Under the pieces are notes generated by a model. The model saw nothing but the letters and a program-made list of their open reading frames with translations. It ran no database searches and had not been told where the DNA came from. The translations under genes were made by a program, and so were the position numbers. From the NCBI RefSeq assembly GCF_018361265.1, contig NZ_JAFLNH010000004.1:124001-188000 (forward strand): DNA of 64,000 nucleotides, read 5' to 3'. This DNA comes from Mycobacterium sp. SM1. Lineage in GTDB: Bacteria > Actinomycetota > Actinomycetes > Mycobacteriales > Mycobacteriaceae. Position 1 is the first letter of the stretch, and each line of letters begins with the position of its first letter. This document shows, in pieces, positions 33,377 through 40,764 of the stretch.

Positions 33377-34399
33377 TCAGGTGGCGCTGCGCTCGTCAGC
33401 GCCCATCGCGTTGAGGACGGCGACACGCGTGTCGGCCGGACCGGAGACGGAATGCTCGCCGCTTCCCAGGCGAAGCAACTCGCGCAACGCGTCCTGATCG
33501 TATTCCGCCGGTTCGGTGCTATCGATGAAGCGTTCGACAACCTCAATAAAGCGGTCCGGATCGTCGTGGAAGGGGAAATGCCCGGAGCGCTCGAAGATCT
33601 CCAGCCGGGAACCCGGCATCGCCGCATGCGCCATCCAGGCGTGCTTTACCGGCACAACTACGTCATGCGTTCCCCAGATGATCTGCACTGGAACAGATTT
33701 CGCCAAATAACAGCGGTCCAGCATCGTCACGATTTGGCCGCGCCAGTCCACCACGGCGCGCAACGTGCGAGTGAACGCCGAGGAGGCTTTCGGTTCGGGC
33801 AGATTGGCCAGCACCCGCAGAATATCGGGGAGGTCGCGGCCCACTCCGGTTGATCCGAGCATCGCGCCTACCGCACGCCCGGCGAGCTGCAGCGCCGGGA
33901 GCACCAACGGCAGCCGCAGCAGCGCCAGGGCCTCCCCACCCCACGGCAACGAGGCCCAGCGCAACAGGATGTTGACGTCCTTGGTGACACCGCCGGTAGC
34001 GACCAGGACCAGCCGCTCGACCAGCTGGGGGAACTGGTAGGCGAACTGCATTGCCACCCCGCCGCCCAGCGAATGACCGACTATGGTGACGCGCTCGATG
34101 CCGAGCACGCTGAGCAGATCCCGCATCCCGTTGGCATACGCCGCAACCGAATAGTCTGCGCGCGGTTTGTCGGACTGCCCGTGACCCAGCAAGTCGACGG
34201 CGATGACCGTGAACCGCTGCGCCAGCCTGGCCTGCACGGCGCTCCAGGTGGTGGAGTTGTCACCGATCCCGTGGATCAGCAAAATCGCCGGGCCCGAGCC
34301 GGCGATCCGGAACGCCCGCCGGTAGCCGTGGATGGTGCGAAACTGCAGCGACGGCGTCACCTCGCGCACCGGACGAAGATGCGGCTTGCGCTCCGTCAT
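33377..34399 (-). CDS. Alpha/beta hydrolase (Rv2715 type)
   Basis: The 340-aa hydrolase has the oxyanion segment LLIHGIGDNSTTW, the Asp-containing DLLGHGQSDKPRADYS, the nucleophile elbow VGHSLGGGVAMQFA, a late acidic residue (WGTHDVVVPV) and catalytic His (SGHFPFHDDP). Thus the Ser-His-Asp triad is complete. ATG 34399 is used. An extended frame to 34801 only reads antisense to the PAC2 gene. Substrate unknown. Confidence 0.92.
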   Translation of the reverse strand: MTERKPHLRPVREVTPSLQFRTIHGYRRAFRIAGSGPAILLIHGIGDNSTTWSAVQARLAQRFTVIAVDLLGHGQSDKPRADYSVAAYANGMRDLLSVLGIERVTIVGHSLGGGVAMQFAYQFPQLVERLVLVATGGVTKDVNILLRWASLPWGGEALALLRLPLVLPALQLAGRAVGAMLGSTGVGRDLPDILRVLANLPEPKASSAFTRTLRAVVDWRGQIVTMLDRCYLAKSVPVQIIWGTHDVVVPVKHAWMAHAAMPGSRLEIFERSGHFPFHDDPDRFIEVVERFIDSTEPAEYDQDALRELLRLGSGEHSVSGPADTRVAVLNAMGADERSAT

Positions 34400-34433
34400 G
34401 TCGCCAACCTCGGTGCCGGGCCCGTCGGGGCGG

Positions 34434-35405
34434 TCAGGTCGAGTCGTTGCCGTCCGGCTTTTTCTCTGCCTGTTGGGCCAAAAAGCGCTCGAACTCGGCA
34501 CCGAGTTCATCCCCGCTAGGCAGGTCTTCGTCGCGCGCCAGCAGGGACCTGTTCTCCTGGGCGGCGATGAAAGCATCGTACTGGCGCTCGAGCGCCGCCA
34601 CCACTTGAGCCACTTCCGGACTTGCCTGAACCTGCTCGTCGATCTTGGCGCGCACCTCGGCGGCCGCTTCGGCCAGCGCGGCCAGCGGAAGCTGCAGTTG
34701 CCCGGTCCTGGCCACCTGCTCGAGCAGCGTATGCGCGGCGGCCGGATAGTCGGTCTGCGCCAGGTAATGCGGCACGTGCGCAGTGAAACCGACGACCTCA
34801 TGGCCGTGCTGAGCCATGCGGTATTCCAGCAAGTTGGACGCGCTGCTGGGCACCCGGACCTCCGCTATCCACGGCGTGAAATCGGCGATCAGATCCCGGT
34901 TGTTGGAGTGCGCGGTCAGGGTCATCGGCCGGGTATGCGGAACTGCCATCGGGATTGTCCCCAATCCGATGGTCTGCCGGACGCCGAGACGTTCCGCCAG
35001 TAGCCGCACCGCGGTGACGAAACGCTCCCACTTCAGGTCGGGCTCCATGCCGGCCAGCAGCAAAAACGGTGTCCCTGCACTGTCGTGCAGCGCGTACAAG
35101 CTCAGTTCCGGATCCTCGTAATCGGTGAAGTGATCCCATTTGAAGGTCATCGGCGGCCGCCGTGATCGATAATCCAGCAGCTCGTCGATCGCGAACGACG
35201 CGACCCGCTCGGTTTGCAGGGTTTCCTTGAGGTGGGTTGCCGCCAGCCGGATCGCATGACCAGCATCGGAAAAGCCCTCCAAGGCGTGGACCAACACCGG
35301 GCCACTGCCGTCCTTCGACGATAATTGCGGTGCCGGGAGCTCAAGCTCGTACATGTCTGCCTGCCCGGATTGGTAGTCCTGACATGGGTATTGATCCTGG
35401 GCCAT
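34434..35405 (-). CDS. PAC2-family protein (Rv2714 type)
   Basis: The 323-aa protein belongs to the PAC2 family, related to proteasome-assembly chaperones. Features: VHALEGFSDAGHAIRLAATHL, LLDYRSRRPPMTF, LLAGMEPDLKWERFVTAV, and VPHTRPMTLTAHSNN. The C-terminus is helical and charged, ending LGAEFERFLAQQAEKK. ATG 35405 is supported by GGAGGAGG seven bases upstream. In M. tuberculosis its other neighbour is sthA; here sthA is absent. Confidence 0.9.
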   Translation of the reverse strand: MAQDQYPCQDYQSGQADMYELELPAPQLSSKDGSGPVLVHALEGFSDAGHAIRLAATHLKETLQTERVASFAIDELLDYRSRRPPMTFKWDHFTDYEDPELSLYALHDSAGTPFLLLAGMEPDLKWERFVTAVRLLAERLGVRQTIGLGTIPMAVPHTRPMTLTAHSNNRDLIADFTPWIAEVRVPSSASNLLEYRMAQHGHEVVGFTAHVPHYLAQTDYPAAAHTLLEQVARTGQLQLPLAALAEAAAEVRAKIDEQVQASPEVAQVVAALERQYDAFIAAQENRSLLARDEDLPSGDELGAEFERFLAQQAEKKPDGNDST

Positions 35406-35826
35406 AGCTGTCGCCTCCTCCATGGCGCGCCGTTGCACCACGCCACCTAGTCTCACCCGGGGTCCCACTCAGGGCGGGTCTCGCTTGGGCCGATGGGTAG
35501 TCGATGGGTAAATTAGCGGACCCGTCCGACCCGACAACCCGGGTATACCGGCTATGTATTTCGAACGTGTTAGCGCTAAAGCAAGTTCCTCGGGCTTTTC
35601 CCGGCGCGCGCTGCCCGGGGGGTCAGGGGCGTGGCTTATCGGCGACACCCGCGCGGGTGCGCTGCCGGCCGCCACCGTCGGGGCGGCGAGCTGTGGGGCG
35701 CCGCTGGGGCCGCTGCTGGGGGTGTAGCAGGCCATGAACCCACAGTCGCGGCTTTGTCCACAGCCGACCGGGCCGCGCCGCTCGCCGGCACACCGGCTGA
35801 CGGTGCCGGTTGCCAGCGTAAAAGAC
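35406..35826. other. Divergent gap where sthA is expected
   Basis: 421 bases between divergent PAC2 and DUF4192 genes. It holds a short duplication (CGATGGGTA at 35491-35499 and 35502-35510). No reading frame resembling the pyridine nucleotide transhydrogenase SthA was found. Promoters for both genes must lie here. Confidence 0.5.
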
Positions 35827-36897
35827 ATGACGAAGCATCGAGCTGATTTTGAACTGAACCGCCCCGGCGCCTTGATTGCCGCATTGCCGGCCATTCTCGG
35901 CTTTACGCCGGAAAAGTCCCTCGTCCTGGTGTCGGTGGGCAGTGGCGAACTGAGGTCGGTGATGCGCGTCGATCTTTCTCGGGAGCTGGTCGGCCAAACG
36001 GCTCATCTTGCGCAGGTCGCCGCCGCGGCCGATCCCGAGGCGGTCATCGCGGTGATCGTCGACGCCGACGGTGCGCGCTGCCCGATGTGCAACGAGGAGT
36101 ACCGCGAGCTATGCGGAGGGCTTACCGAGGCGTTGTCTGAGCACGGCATCGCACTGTGGGCGGCGCATGTGGTGGATCGGGTGGCCGCCGGTGGACGCTG
36201 GTATTGCGTTGACGGGTGCGGTTCGGGCGGCGCGATCGATGATCCTTCGGCATCTCCGCTGGCGATGGCGGCGGTGCTGGAGGGGCGTCGGCTCTATGAG
36301 CGCCGCGCCGACCTGCAGGCCGTCATCGCGATCACCGACCCGCCGCGAAGCGCGAGGCTTGCCGGCCTGATCGGCGAGCAGGCGGTGTCGCGCGAAGCCG
36401 CGCATCGCGCCGATCCTCTGGGCTGCCGCCGCTGCGATGTGCAGGGCGTGATGGCCGCCGCAGCAGCCGTCGGTGACGGACAGTCCCTGTCCGATGCGCA
36501 GTTGGCGCAACTGGGCTGCGCGCTGGCCGACGTGCAGGTCCGCGACACGCTGTTCGCTCTGGCAGTCGGGGAGAACGCCGCTGCGGCGGAATCGCTGTGG
36601 GGGGTATTGTCACGCACCTTGCCCGGCCGGTGGCGGGTCGAGGCGCTGGTATTGCTCGCGTTCAGTGCCTATGCTCGCGGCGACGGACCGCTGGCGGGGA
36701 TGTCGCTGGAATGCGCGCTGCGCTGCGATCCGGAGCACCGCATGGCGGGCATGTTGGACACGGCGTTGCAGTCCGGCCTGCGACCCGAGCACATCCGCGA
36801 CCTGGCCGGCACCGGCTACCGGCTGGCCGAACGACTCGGGGTGCGGCTTCCGCCGCAACGAGTGTTCGGCTGGGGGGCTAAACCTTTTCGACCTTGA
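35827..36897 (+). CDS. DUF4192 protein (Rv2712c type)
   Basis: The 356-aa actinobacterial DUF4192 protein begins DFELNRPGALIAALPAILGF and has a Cys-containing middle (CPMCNEEYREL) and a helical C-terminal half with TPR-like character (VEALVLLAFSAYARGDGPLAGMSLECAL). Function unknown. ATG 35827 follows a purine-rich leader. The 3' end overlaps the ideR 3' end by 20 bases (convergent). Confidence 0.88.
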   Translation: MTKHRADFELNRPGALIAALPAILGFTPEKSLVLVSVGSGELRSVMRVDLSRELVGQTAHLAQVAAAADPEAVIAVIVDADGARCPMCNEEYRELCGGLTEALSEHGIALWAAHVVDRVAAGGRWYCVDGCGSGGAIDDPSASPLAMAAVLEGRRLYERRADLQAVIAITDPPRSARLAGLIGEQAVSREAAHRADPLGCRRCDVQGVMAAAAAVGDGQSLSDAQLAQLGCALADVQVRDTLFALAVGENAAAAESLWGVLSRTLPGRWRVEALVLLAFSAYARGDGPLAGMSLECALRCDPEHRMAGMLDTALQSGLRPEHIRDLAGTGYRLAERLGVRLPPQRVFGWGAKPFRP

Positions 36898-37570
36898 CCG
36901 CGTGCGCCATCTCGTAAGGCAGGCTGACATTCTCGTGACCGGGGATCACGATCGTCACGCCGCCCCCCGGGTTGGTCTCGACGGTGACCCGCGCGTTGGG
37001 GACGACGCCGGCGTCCTTCAGCCGGCTGATCAGCTCGACATCCCCCTGAACGTGTTCGGCGAGTTGACGAACCACCACCGCCACCGGCGGTCCGGACGGC
37101 AACTCGGTCAATCGCACCAGGTCGGCGTCATCGGCACCGTGCTCCGGTCCGACGCCCAGGTCCTCTAAACCCGGAATCGGATTGCCGAACGGGGACGTGG
37201 TCGGGTTGTTGAGGACCTGCACCAGCCGGCGCTCGACATCCTCGCTCATCACGTGCTCCCACCGGCAGGCCTCCGCGTGGACTTCCTCCCACGGCAGACC
37301 GATGACATCGACGAGCAGTCGTTCAGCAAGCCGATGCTTGCGCATTACGGCGGTGGCCAGTGCCCGGCCCTTGTCGGTGAGCTCCAAATGGCGGTCACCG
37401 GCGACACGCACTAAACCGTCCCGCTCCATCCGCGACACGGTCTGGCTGACAGTTGGCCCGCTCTGGTCGAGCCGTTCAGCGATCCGCGCGCGCAGCGGCA
37501 TCACGCCCTCTTCCTCGAGGTCGTAAATGGTCCGCAAATACATCTCGGTGGTATCAACCAGCTCATTCAT
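36878..37570 (-). CDS. ideR: Iron-dependent repressor IdeR
   Basis: IdeR is the DtxR-family iron sensor that represses siderophore genes and activates storage genes. The 230-aa protein has the N-terminal HTH (SGPTVSQTVSRMERDGLV), the metal and dimerisation domain with Met10, His79, Glu83, His98 and the EACRWEH segment (Cys102, Glu105, His106), and a C-terminal SH3-like domain. ATG 37570 gives the canonical MNELVDTTEMYL start. The preceding gene on this strand is sigB, separated by a strong terminator. Confidence 0.97.
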   Translation of the reverse strand: MNELVDTTEMYLRTIYDLEEEGVMPLRARIAERLDQSGPTVSQTVSRMERDGLVRVAGDRHLELTDKGRALATAVMRKHRLAERLLVDVIGLPWEEVHAEACRWEHVMSEDVERRLVQVLNNPTTSPFGNPIPGLEDLGVGPEHGADDADLVRLTELPSGPPVAVVVRQLAEHVQGDVELISRLKDAGVVPNARVTVETNPGGGVTIVIPGHENVSLPYEMAHAVKVEKV

Positions 37571-37639
37571 TCCGCACCCTCCGTCGCTGCTGAGTCTACG
37601 TGTCCGGCTGCGTGAATGACCCGCCAAAAGCGCCAAGAC

Positions 37640-37679
37640 AGCAGTATGCCCGCCGTTGGCGCGCGACGGGCATACTGCT
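37640..37679 (-). terminator. Intrinsic terminator after sigB
   Basis: AGCAGTATGCCCG and CGGGCATACTGCT form a perfect 13-bp stem around a 14-base loop, 12 bases after the sigB stop. Downstream on the minus strand lies a T-containing tract (GCTTTT). Confidence 0.8.
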
Positions 37680-37690
37680 CTCGGGTTCAG

Positions 37691-38650
37691 TTAGCTGGCG
37701 TAGGAACGCAGCCGGTCGGCGCGCTCGCCATGGCGCAGCTTAGCCATTACTTCCCGCTCGATTTGGCGCACTCGCTCACGGGAAAGGCCGAACAGCTTGC
37801 CGATCTGGTCGAGGGTTCGCGGCTGCCCATCATCTAGGCCGAAGCGCAGCCGGACCACTTGCTGCTCGCGCTCGTCAAGGGTCGCCAGCACGCTGCGGAT
37901 GTCGGTGTGCAGGAGTTCGGCGATCACCGCGTTTTCCGCCGACATCGCTTCGGCGTCCTCGATGAAATCACCCAGCGGGGCTTCCTCCTCGGAGCCGACC
38001 GGCATATCCAGGCTGACCGGGTCGCGGCTGTGCTCCAGCAGGTCGGTGATCTTGTCGATCGGGATACCGGACTCAGCCGCGAGTTCCTCATCGGTGGCCT
38101 CGCGACCGAGGTTCTGGTGCATCTCCCGCTTGATTCGCGCGAGCTTGTTGACCTGCTCAACCAGGTGGACCGGCAGCCGGATGGTGCGACTCTGATCGGC
38201 CATGCCGCGGGTGATGGCCTGGCGGATCCACCATGTGGCATAGGTCGAAAATTTGAATCCTTTTGTGTAGTCGAACTTTTCCATCGCGCGGATCAGCCCC
38301 AGGTTGCCCTCCTGGATGAGATCCAGCAGCGGCATTCCGCGACCGGTGTAGCGCTTGGCCAGTGAGACCACCAGCCGCAGGTTGGCCTCCAGCAGGTGGC
38401 GGCGCGCTGCCTCCCCATCGCGGACCACGGCCGCCAGCTCCCGTTTGCGGTTCTCGCCGAGGCGCTTGCGGGTTTCCAGCAGGTGCTCGGCGTAGAGGCC
38501 CGCCTCGATGCGCTTGGCCAATTCAACCTCATCGGCGGCGTTGAGCAACGCCGTTTTACCGATGCCGTTCAGATACACGCGCACCAGGTCCGCTGCGGGG
38601 CTCTGAGCATCCAGGTCGCTGTCAACCCGGCTTGTGGTGGCATCTGCCAT
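37691..38650 (-). CDS. sigB: RNA polymerase sigma factor SigB
   Basis: SigB is the non-essential principal-like sigma factor of mycobacterial stress and stationary phase. The 319-aa protein has region 1.2 (DLVRVYLNGIGKTALL), region 2 with LLDLIQEGNLGLIRAMEKFDYTKG and FSTYATWWIRQAI, region 3, and region 4.2 HTH (TLDQIGKLFGLSRERVRQIE). ATG 38650 (MADATTSR) follows AGGAGGCC. A SigE/SigH-type promoter lies just upstream. Confidence 0.97.
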   Translation of the reverse strand: MADATTSRVDSDLDAQSPAADLVRVYLNGIGKTALLNAADEVELAKRIEAGLYAEHLLETRKRLGENRKRELAAVVRDGEAARRHLLEANLRLVVSLAKRYTGRGMPLLDLIQEGNLGLIRAMEKFDYTKGFKFSTYATWWIRQAITRGMADQSRTIRLPVHLVEQVNKLARIKREMHQNLGREATDEELAAESGIPIDKITDLLEHSRDPVSLDMPVGSEEEAPLGDFIEDAEAMSAENAVIAELLHTDIRSVLATLDEREQQVVRLRFGLDDGQPRTLDQIGKLFGLSRERVRQIEREVMAKLRHGERADRLRSYAS

Positions 38651-38686
38651 TGCGGCCTCCTGATCGGCTTGAACTGTCATGTTGTC

Positions 38687-38714
38687 CAACGACCAGCCCC
38701 GGCCCAAAGTTCCC
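38687..38714 (-). promoter_or_regulatory. SigE/SigH-type promoter of sigB
   Basis: On the minus strand GGGAACT (38714-38708) and CGTTG (38691-38687) are 16 bases apart, 37 bases upstream of the sigB start. This is the same pattern as the known SigE/SigH-dependent sigB promoter of M. tuberculosis. Confidence 0.82.
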
Positions 38715-38799
38715 ACCGGTTCGCGATCTCACCCCCTTTGACCTGCGCGAATGTGCCGAGGACCTGAGAATGTCCTGAGAAGATGCGATCAGCGGCGGC

Positions 38800-39204
38800 T
38801 TATTCGGAACCGCCGCGGCCCGGCACCGGCGGGTCCGGTTGTGCCGCCAGCTCGCTACGAGGTTCGAGGGCCGGTCGCCGCGCTGTCGGGAACAGCGGGG
38901 TGCGCCGCCGGTTGTTATCGAACCGTCGAGGCTCGTCGGCGCTGCGGGGGGGCCGGTCGTTGGCGATCAATACCGCCATCCACGGCAACGGGATCGAAAC
39001 CGCCACGATCGCAAGCGAGATCAAACCGTTGTGCCATGCGCCGTAGGCGAGTGCGGCCAGCACAAAAGCGGGCACCCGAAACGCCATCAGGGTCGCGTAT
39101 TTGCGCACCCGCTCGCGACGTTGCGCCTCGTAGGAAGGCGCGGCGGCCGTGATGAGCACCGGGCGACCATCGTCGTCGAAACCCGGCTTCTGGCCGCGCT
39201 TCAT
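38800..39204 (-). CDS. DUF3099 membrane protein (Rv2709 type)
   Basis: The 134-aa protein has two hydrophobic helices (about residues 38-58 and 62-82: FRVPAFVLAALAYGAW and SLAIVAVSIPLPWMAVLIAND) followed by an Arg/Pro-rich tail. The N-terminal VLITAAAPSYEAQRRERVRKY is typical of actinobacterial DUF3099. Function unknown. Confidence 0.85.
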   Translation of the reverse strand: MKRGQKPGFDDDGRPVLITAAAPSYEAQRRERVRKYATLMAFRVPAFVLAALAYGAWHNGLISLAIVAVSIPLPWMAVLIANDRPPRSADEPRRFDNNRRRTPLFPTARRPALEPRSELAAQPDPPVPGRGGSE

Positions 39205-39225
39205 CTATCTACTGTCCCACACTCT

Positions 39226-39247
39226 GGCTATTCCGGGGCTATTCCGG
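39226..39247. repeat. 11-bp tandem duplication
   Basis: GGCTATTCCGG occurs twice head to tail between the divergent DUF3099 and DUF3039 genes. CCTGAGAA at 11-base spacing (38764-38783 region) is a similar case upstream of sigB. Confidence 0.9.
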
Positions 39248-39280
39248 CTGGCTCGATTTAAGGACCGGTTCCGGGGCACA

Positions 39281-39529
39281 ATGTCAGGCATGCAGACCCA
39301 GACGATCGAACGTACCGATATCGACGAACGCGTCGACGACGGGACCGGCAGTGACACCCCGAGGTACTTTCACTACGTCAAAAAGGACAAGATCGCCGAA
39401 AGCGCGGTGCTGGGAACTCATGTGGTCGCCCTGTGCGGCGAGGTGTTTCCGGTCACGCGAGCGGCCAAGCCGGGCTCACCGGTCTGCCCGGAGTGCAAGC
39501 GGATCTACGACAGGCTCAAGAAGGACTGA
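39281..39529 (+). CDS. DUF3039 protein (Rv2708c type)
   Basis: The 82-aa protein has RYFHYVKKDKIAESAVLGTHVVALCGEV and the closing Cys pair CPECKRIYD; the Cys in VALCGEV and the CxxC may bind zinc. Conserved next to sigB/sigA in actinobacteria; function unknown. ATG 39281 gives the family length; ATG 39290 is an alternative. Confidence 0.88.
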   Translation: MSGMQTQTIERTDIDERVDDGTGSDTPRYFHYVKKDKIAESAVLGTHVVALCGEVFPVTRAAKPGSPVCPECKRIYDRLKKD

Positions 39530-39577
39530 CCGCACGGATGACCAGGCCCGCGCTGTTCCCCGCGGGCGAGTCAGGAT

Positions 39578-39772
39578 TTATGGTTCCGGCGAGCCGTTGA
39601 CCTCTAACACCGCGGCCAGTTCGATCAGTTTCGCTTCATGCTGATTGGCGTGGTGCTGGCAGAAGAGAAGCTCTGCTCCGGAGGGTAAGGTGGCGCGGAC
39701 GCGAGCGGCGGCGCCACACCGGTCGCAGCGATCAGCCCTGGTTAGCGCTGGGCTGGTCAAGGTGGTGTTCAT
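39578..39772 (-). CDS. Small zinc-ribbon protein (DUF7455 type)
   Basis: The 64-aa protein has RCDRCGAAARVRATL and LLFCQHHANQH, giving a C-x2-C...C-x2-H zinc ribbon, then a helix (EAKLIELAAVLEV). Such proteins are common near the primary sigma gene in actinobacteria. Start ATG 39772 with GAAAAGGAGCAG upstream. Confidence 0.88.
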   Translation of the reverse strand: MNTTLTSPALTRADRCDRCGAAARVRATLPSGAELLFCQHHANQHEAKLIELAAVLEVNGSPEP

Positions 39773-40024
39773 GGCTGCTCCTTTTCTGCCATATCTCTAG
39801 TCTCTCAGACGCCAGGGTGTCCGGCCGTGTTCCCGCTACCGGGTGTGTCGTTTCTCGGGTCCGCACCCGCCTGGGCGCCGCCCGCGCCTCGAGCATGCTG
39901 GGGCGGTGAACCCCATTGCCGTGGTGCTCGTGCACCTGCGCAGCGGCGTCCAGCAACGGTCGCGAGCGCAGGCCCTCGATGAGCTTGGCCCCGGTCGCTC
40001 GACAGCGCCGGGCTCGTCCATCTT
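39773..40024. other. Gap without a clear gene
   Basis: Together with the following 210 bases this 460-base stretch stands where M. tuberculosis has Rv2707 (YihY-like membrane protein) and small genes. No membrane-protein frame was found. Confidence 0.5.
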
Positions 40025-40060
40025 TCGGCGCCCGGGCAGGCACACGTGCCCGGGCGCCGA
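40025..40060. repeat. Perfect 14-bp stem palindrome
   Basis: TCGGCGCCCGGGCA and TGCCCGGGCGCCGA enclose an 8-base loop. It may be a terminator or an extragenic palindrome; no T tract follows on either strand. Confidence 0.85.
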
Positions 40061-40095
40061 GCAAGCGCTACCCGGGACGCGGCGATTTTGTGTGG

Positions 40096-40125
40096 CTCTA
40101 CCTCGATTCCCTCTACCTCGATTCC
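40096..40125. repeat. 15-bp tandem duplication
   Basis: CTCTACCTCGATTCC occurs twice without mismatch in the gap between the DUF7455 and RidA genes. Confidence 0.93.
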
Positions 40126-40234
40126 GGGGCGCTGGGCTCACCCGTGCGTCGGGAACCTGGAGTAGCAACGGATCTGCGGCCGATGCTGTTCCCGCATCGG
40201 TGTGGGCCGCTTCCGGTCCGCGCTGTGATAAGCG

Positions 40235-40713
40235 TCACCGGCTACCGGCCCGGCCGGGACGAAACGTTTCCGCGGTCGGGTTAGCGGGCTGAGGGTCGGC
40301 CGGGGACTCGAGGCAGGCATCGGCTTCGATCTCGACCAGCAGGTCGGGCGCGATGAGCGCGGCGACCTCGACCATGGTGGCCGCCGGCCGGATCTCGCCG
40401 AACACCTCGTGGTGCACCGCGGCGACCTCGCGCCAGCGTGAAATATCGGTTAGGTAGATCCTAGGTAGATCCGCGTCCGGACCACGTCGGCGAGAGTCGC
40501 GCCCGCTTGTTGCAGCGCAATCTCGATGCGGCGTAGAGCGTCTCGGGTCTGAGAGACGAGGTCATCGCCGACCCCGGTTGTTCCTGCGACGGCCACGTGC
40601 GAACCGACGCGCACCGCGCGCGAGTAACCGACGGCCGATTCGAAATCCGATCCGCACGAGACGACGATACGGCTGGCGGGCATTCGGTCACGGTAGGCCA
40701 ATGGCATCGTCAC
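40235..40713 (-). pseudogene. RidA (YjgF/Rv2704-type) gene split by an 11-bp duplication
   Basis: RidA proteins deaminate reactive enamines/imines. The first frame runs from 40713 to VVRTRIYL (SRIVVSCGSDFESAVGYSRAV..., ALRRIEIALQQAGA) and hits a stop soon after. The second frame resumes with the expected continuation (HHEVFGEIRPAATMVEVAAL, APDLLVEIEADACL) to a stop at 40235. Removing one copy of an 11-bp duplication at 40452-40473 restores one continuous frame through IYLTDISRWREVAAVHHEVFG. The lesion is therefore a single tandem duplication. A sequencing artefact is possible but this type of change is unusual for one. Confidence 0.88.
40452..40473. repeat. 11-bp duplication that breaks the RidA frame
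   Basis: AGGTAGATCCT and AGGTAGATCCG stand head to tail inside the RidA-type gene. Confidence 0.92.
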
Positions 40714-40764
40714 CGCAGCCCAGCGGCGTAGCGGCCGAGACGGGCGCTATTCTTCCAGCGCCGC

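Noticed and set aside
34399..34801. N-terminal extension of the alpha/beta hydrolase
   Set aside because: The extra 134 codons lie over the PAC2 gene in another frame and look unlike protein; the conserved start is ATG 34399.
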